From Lasiosphaeria ovina (lineage: Eukaryota; Ascomycota; Sordariomycetes; Sordariales; Lasiosphaeriaceae): a stretch of DNA of 64,000 nt. Under the pieces are notes generated by a model that worked only from the letters and a program-made list of their open reading frames with translations, was not told the DNA's origin and ran no database searches. The translations under genes and the position numbers were made by a program. The stretch is from NCBI GenBank assembly GCA_033439765.1, contig JAULSN010000009.1:1550001-1614000 (forward strand), in the 5' to 3' direction. Each line of letters opens with the position of its first letter. Within the stretch, counting starts at the first letter, position 1. Positions 63,895 to 64,000 of this stretch are shown piece after piece.

Positions 63895-64000
63895 AGGATC
63901 TAGTGTGTTTCCCAGATCCACGCAACGCAGCTTGGCTGCATTAGCTGCATCTGAGATTTGTCGGCTCCGCGGAGTGGAGCAATAGCCCGCACCACCTGCC

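Larger units (their letters stand above)
62046..64000. other. gap with a dispersed repeat and a G-tract
   Basis: Upstream of the basic-repeat gene. Holds repeat family 1 copy B (62676-62850), GGGAT tandem units at about 63819-63835 and a G-tract (63880-63894). No gene recognised to the end of the window. Confidence 0.4.

Noticed and set aside
1..64000. CRISPR arrays, bacterial operons, ribosome binding sites, riboswitches
   Set aside because: Introns and gene content are eukaryotic; the tandem repeats lack the spacer structure of CRISPR.
1..64000. A complete Starship or other large mobile element
   Set aside because: No captain-type tyrosine recombinase (DUF3435), DUF3723 or element boundary could be recognised in the window.

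Overview
The window is nuclear DNA of a filamentous ascomycete, most likely Sordariomycetes and perhaps Sordariales/Chaetomiaceae. I base this on short GT..AG introns (55-200 nt), ascomycete-type housekeeping proteins (Sos7, Elp6, CIA30, a splicing-factor-38B-like protein, eL37, valyl-tRNA synthetase), fungal accessory families, and many broken genes whose stop codons look like repeat-induced point mutation (RIP: CAG, CAA, CGA or TGG turned into TAG, TAA or TGA). The taxon is inferred from memory of protein families; no search was run.

The layout alternates between sound single-copy genes and accessory wreckage. At 0.8-10.1 kb lies a run of pseudogenes: an APH-type phosphotransferase, three fragments of fungal families that look like PD-(D/E)XK nuclease folds, and a protein kinase. 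At 10.9-13.3 kb an L-rhamnose mutarotase faces the kinetochore protein Sos7. At 13.9-15 kb there is an uncharacterised multi-exon gene with one nonsense codon. At 18.1-26.3 kb lie a 1391-residue protein joining a JmjC-like domain to a SET-like domain, then a splicing-factor-38B-like gene, then the complex I assembly factor CIA30. At 27.2-34.8 kb is an accessory island: a DUF7924-like fragment, two pieces of an NFX1-type helicase on opposite strands, and between them an intact 772-residue protein with a kinase-like C-terminus.

At 39.3-41.4 kb ribosomal protein eL37 (five exons) and Elongator subunit Elp6 converge. At 43-46.5 kb there are one broken and one open uncharacterised gene. At 47.8-51.3 kb is valyl-tRNA synthetase, with an upstream in-frame start that would add a mitochondrial presequence. 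At 51.3-55.7 kb is a repeat-rich gap. At 55.7-58.3 kb is a PA-TM-RING ubiquitin ligase, and at 60.3-61.9 kb a low-complexity protein with Ala/Lys/Gly-rich repeats. The rest is intergenic DNA with minisatellites, long homopolymers and at least four dispersed repeat families in two copies each.

The genes do not form one pathway. The housekeeping genes are independent. The accessory genes share a history of duplication and RIP-like decay. The best candidates for something new are the JmjC-SET fusion with a degenerate SET motif, the intact nuclease-like/kinase-like protein inside the broken helicase island, and the basic-repeat protein at 60-62 kb. All functions given are inferred from motifs seen by eye.
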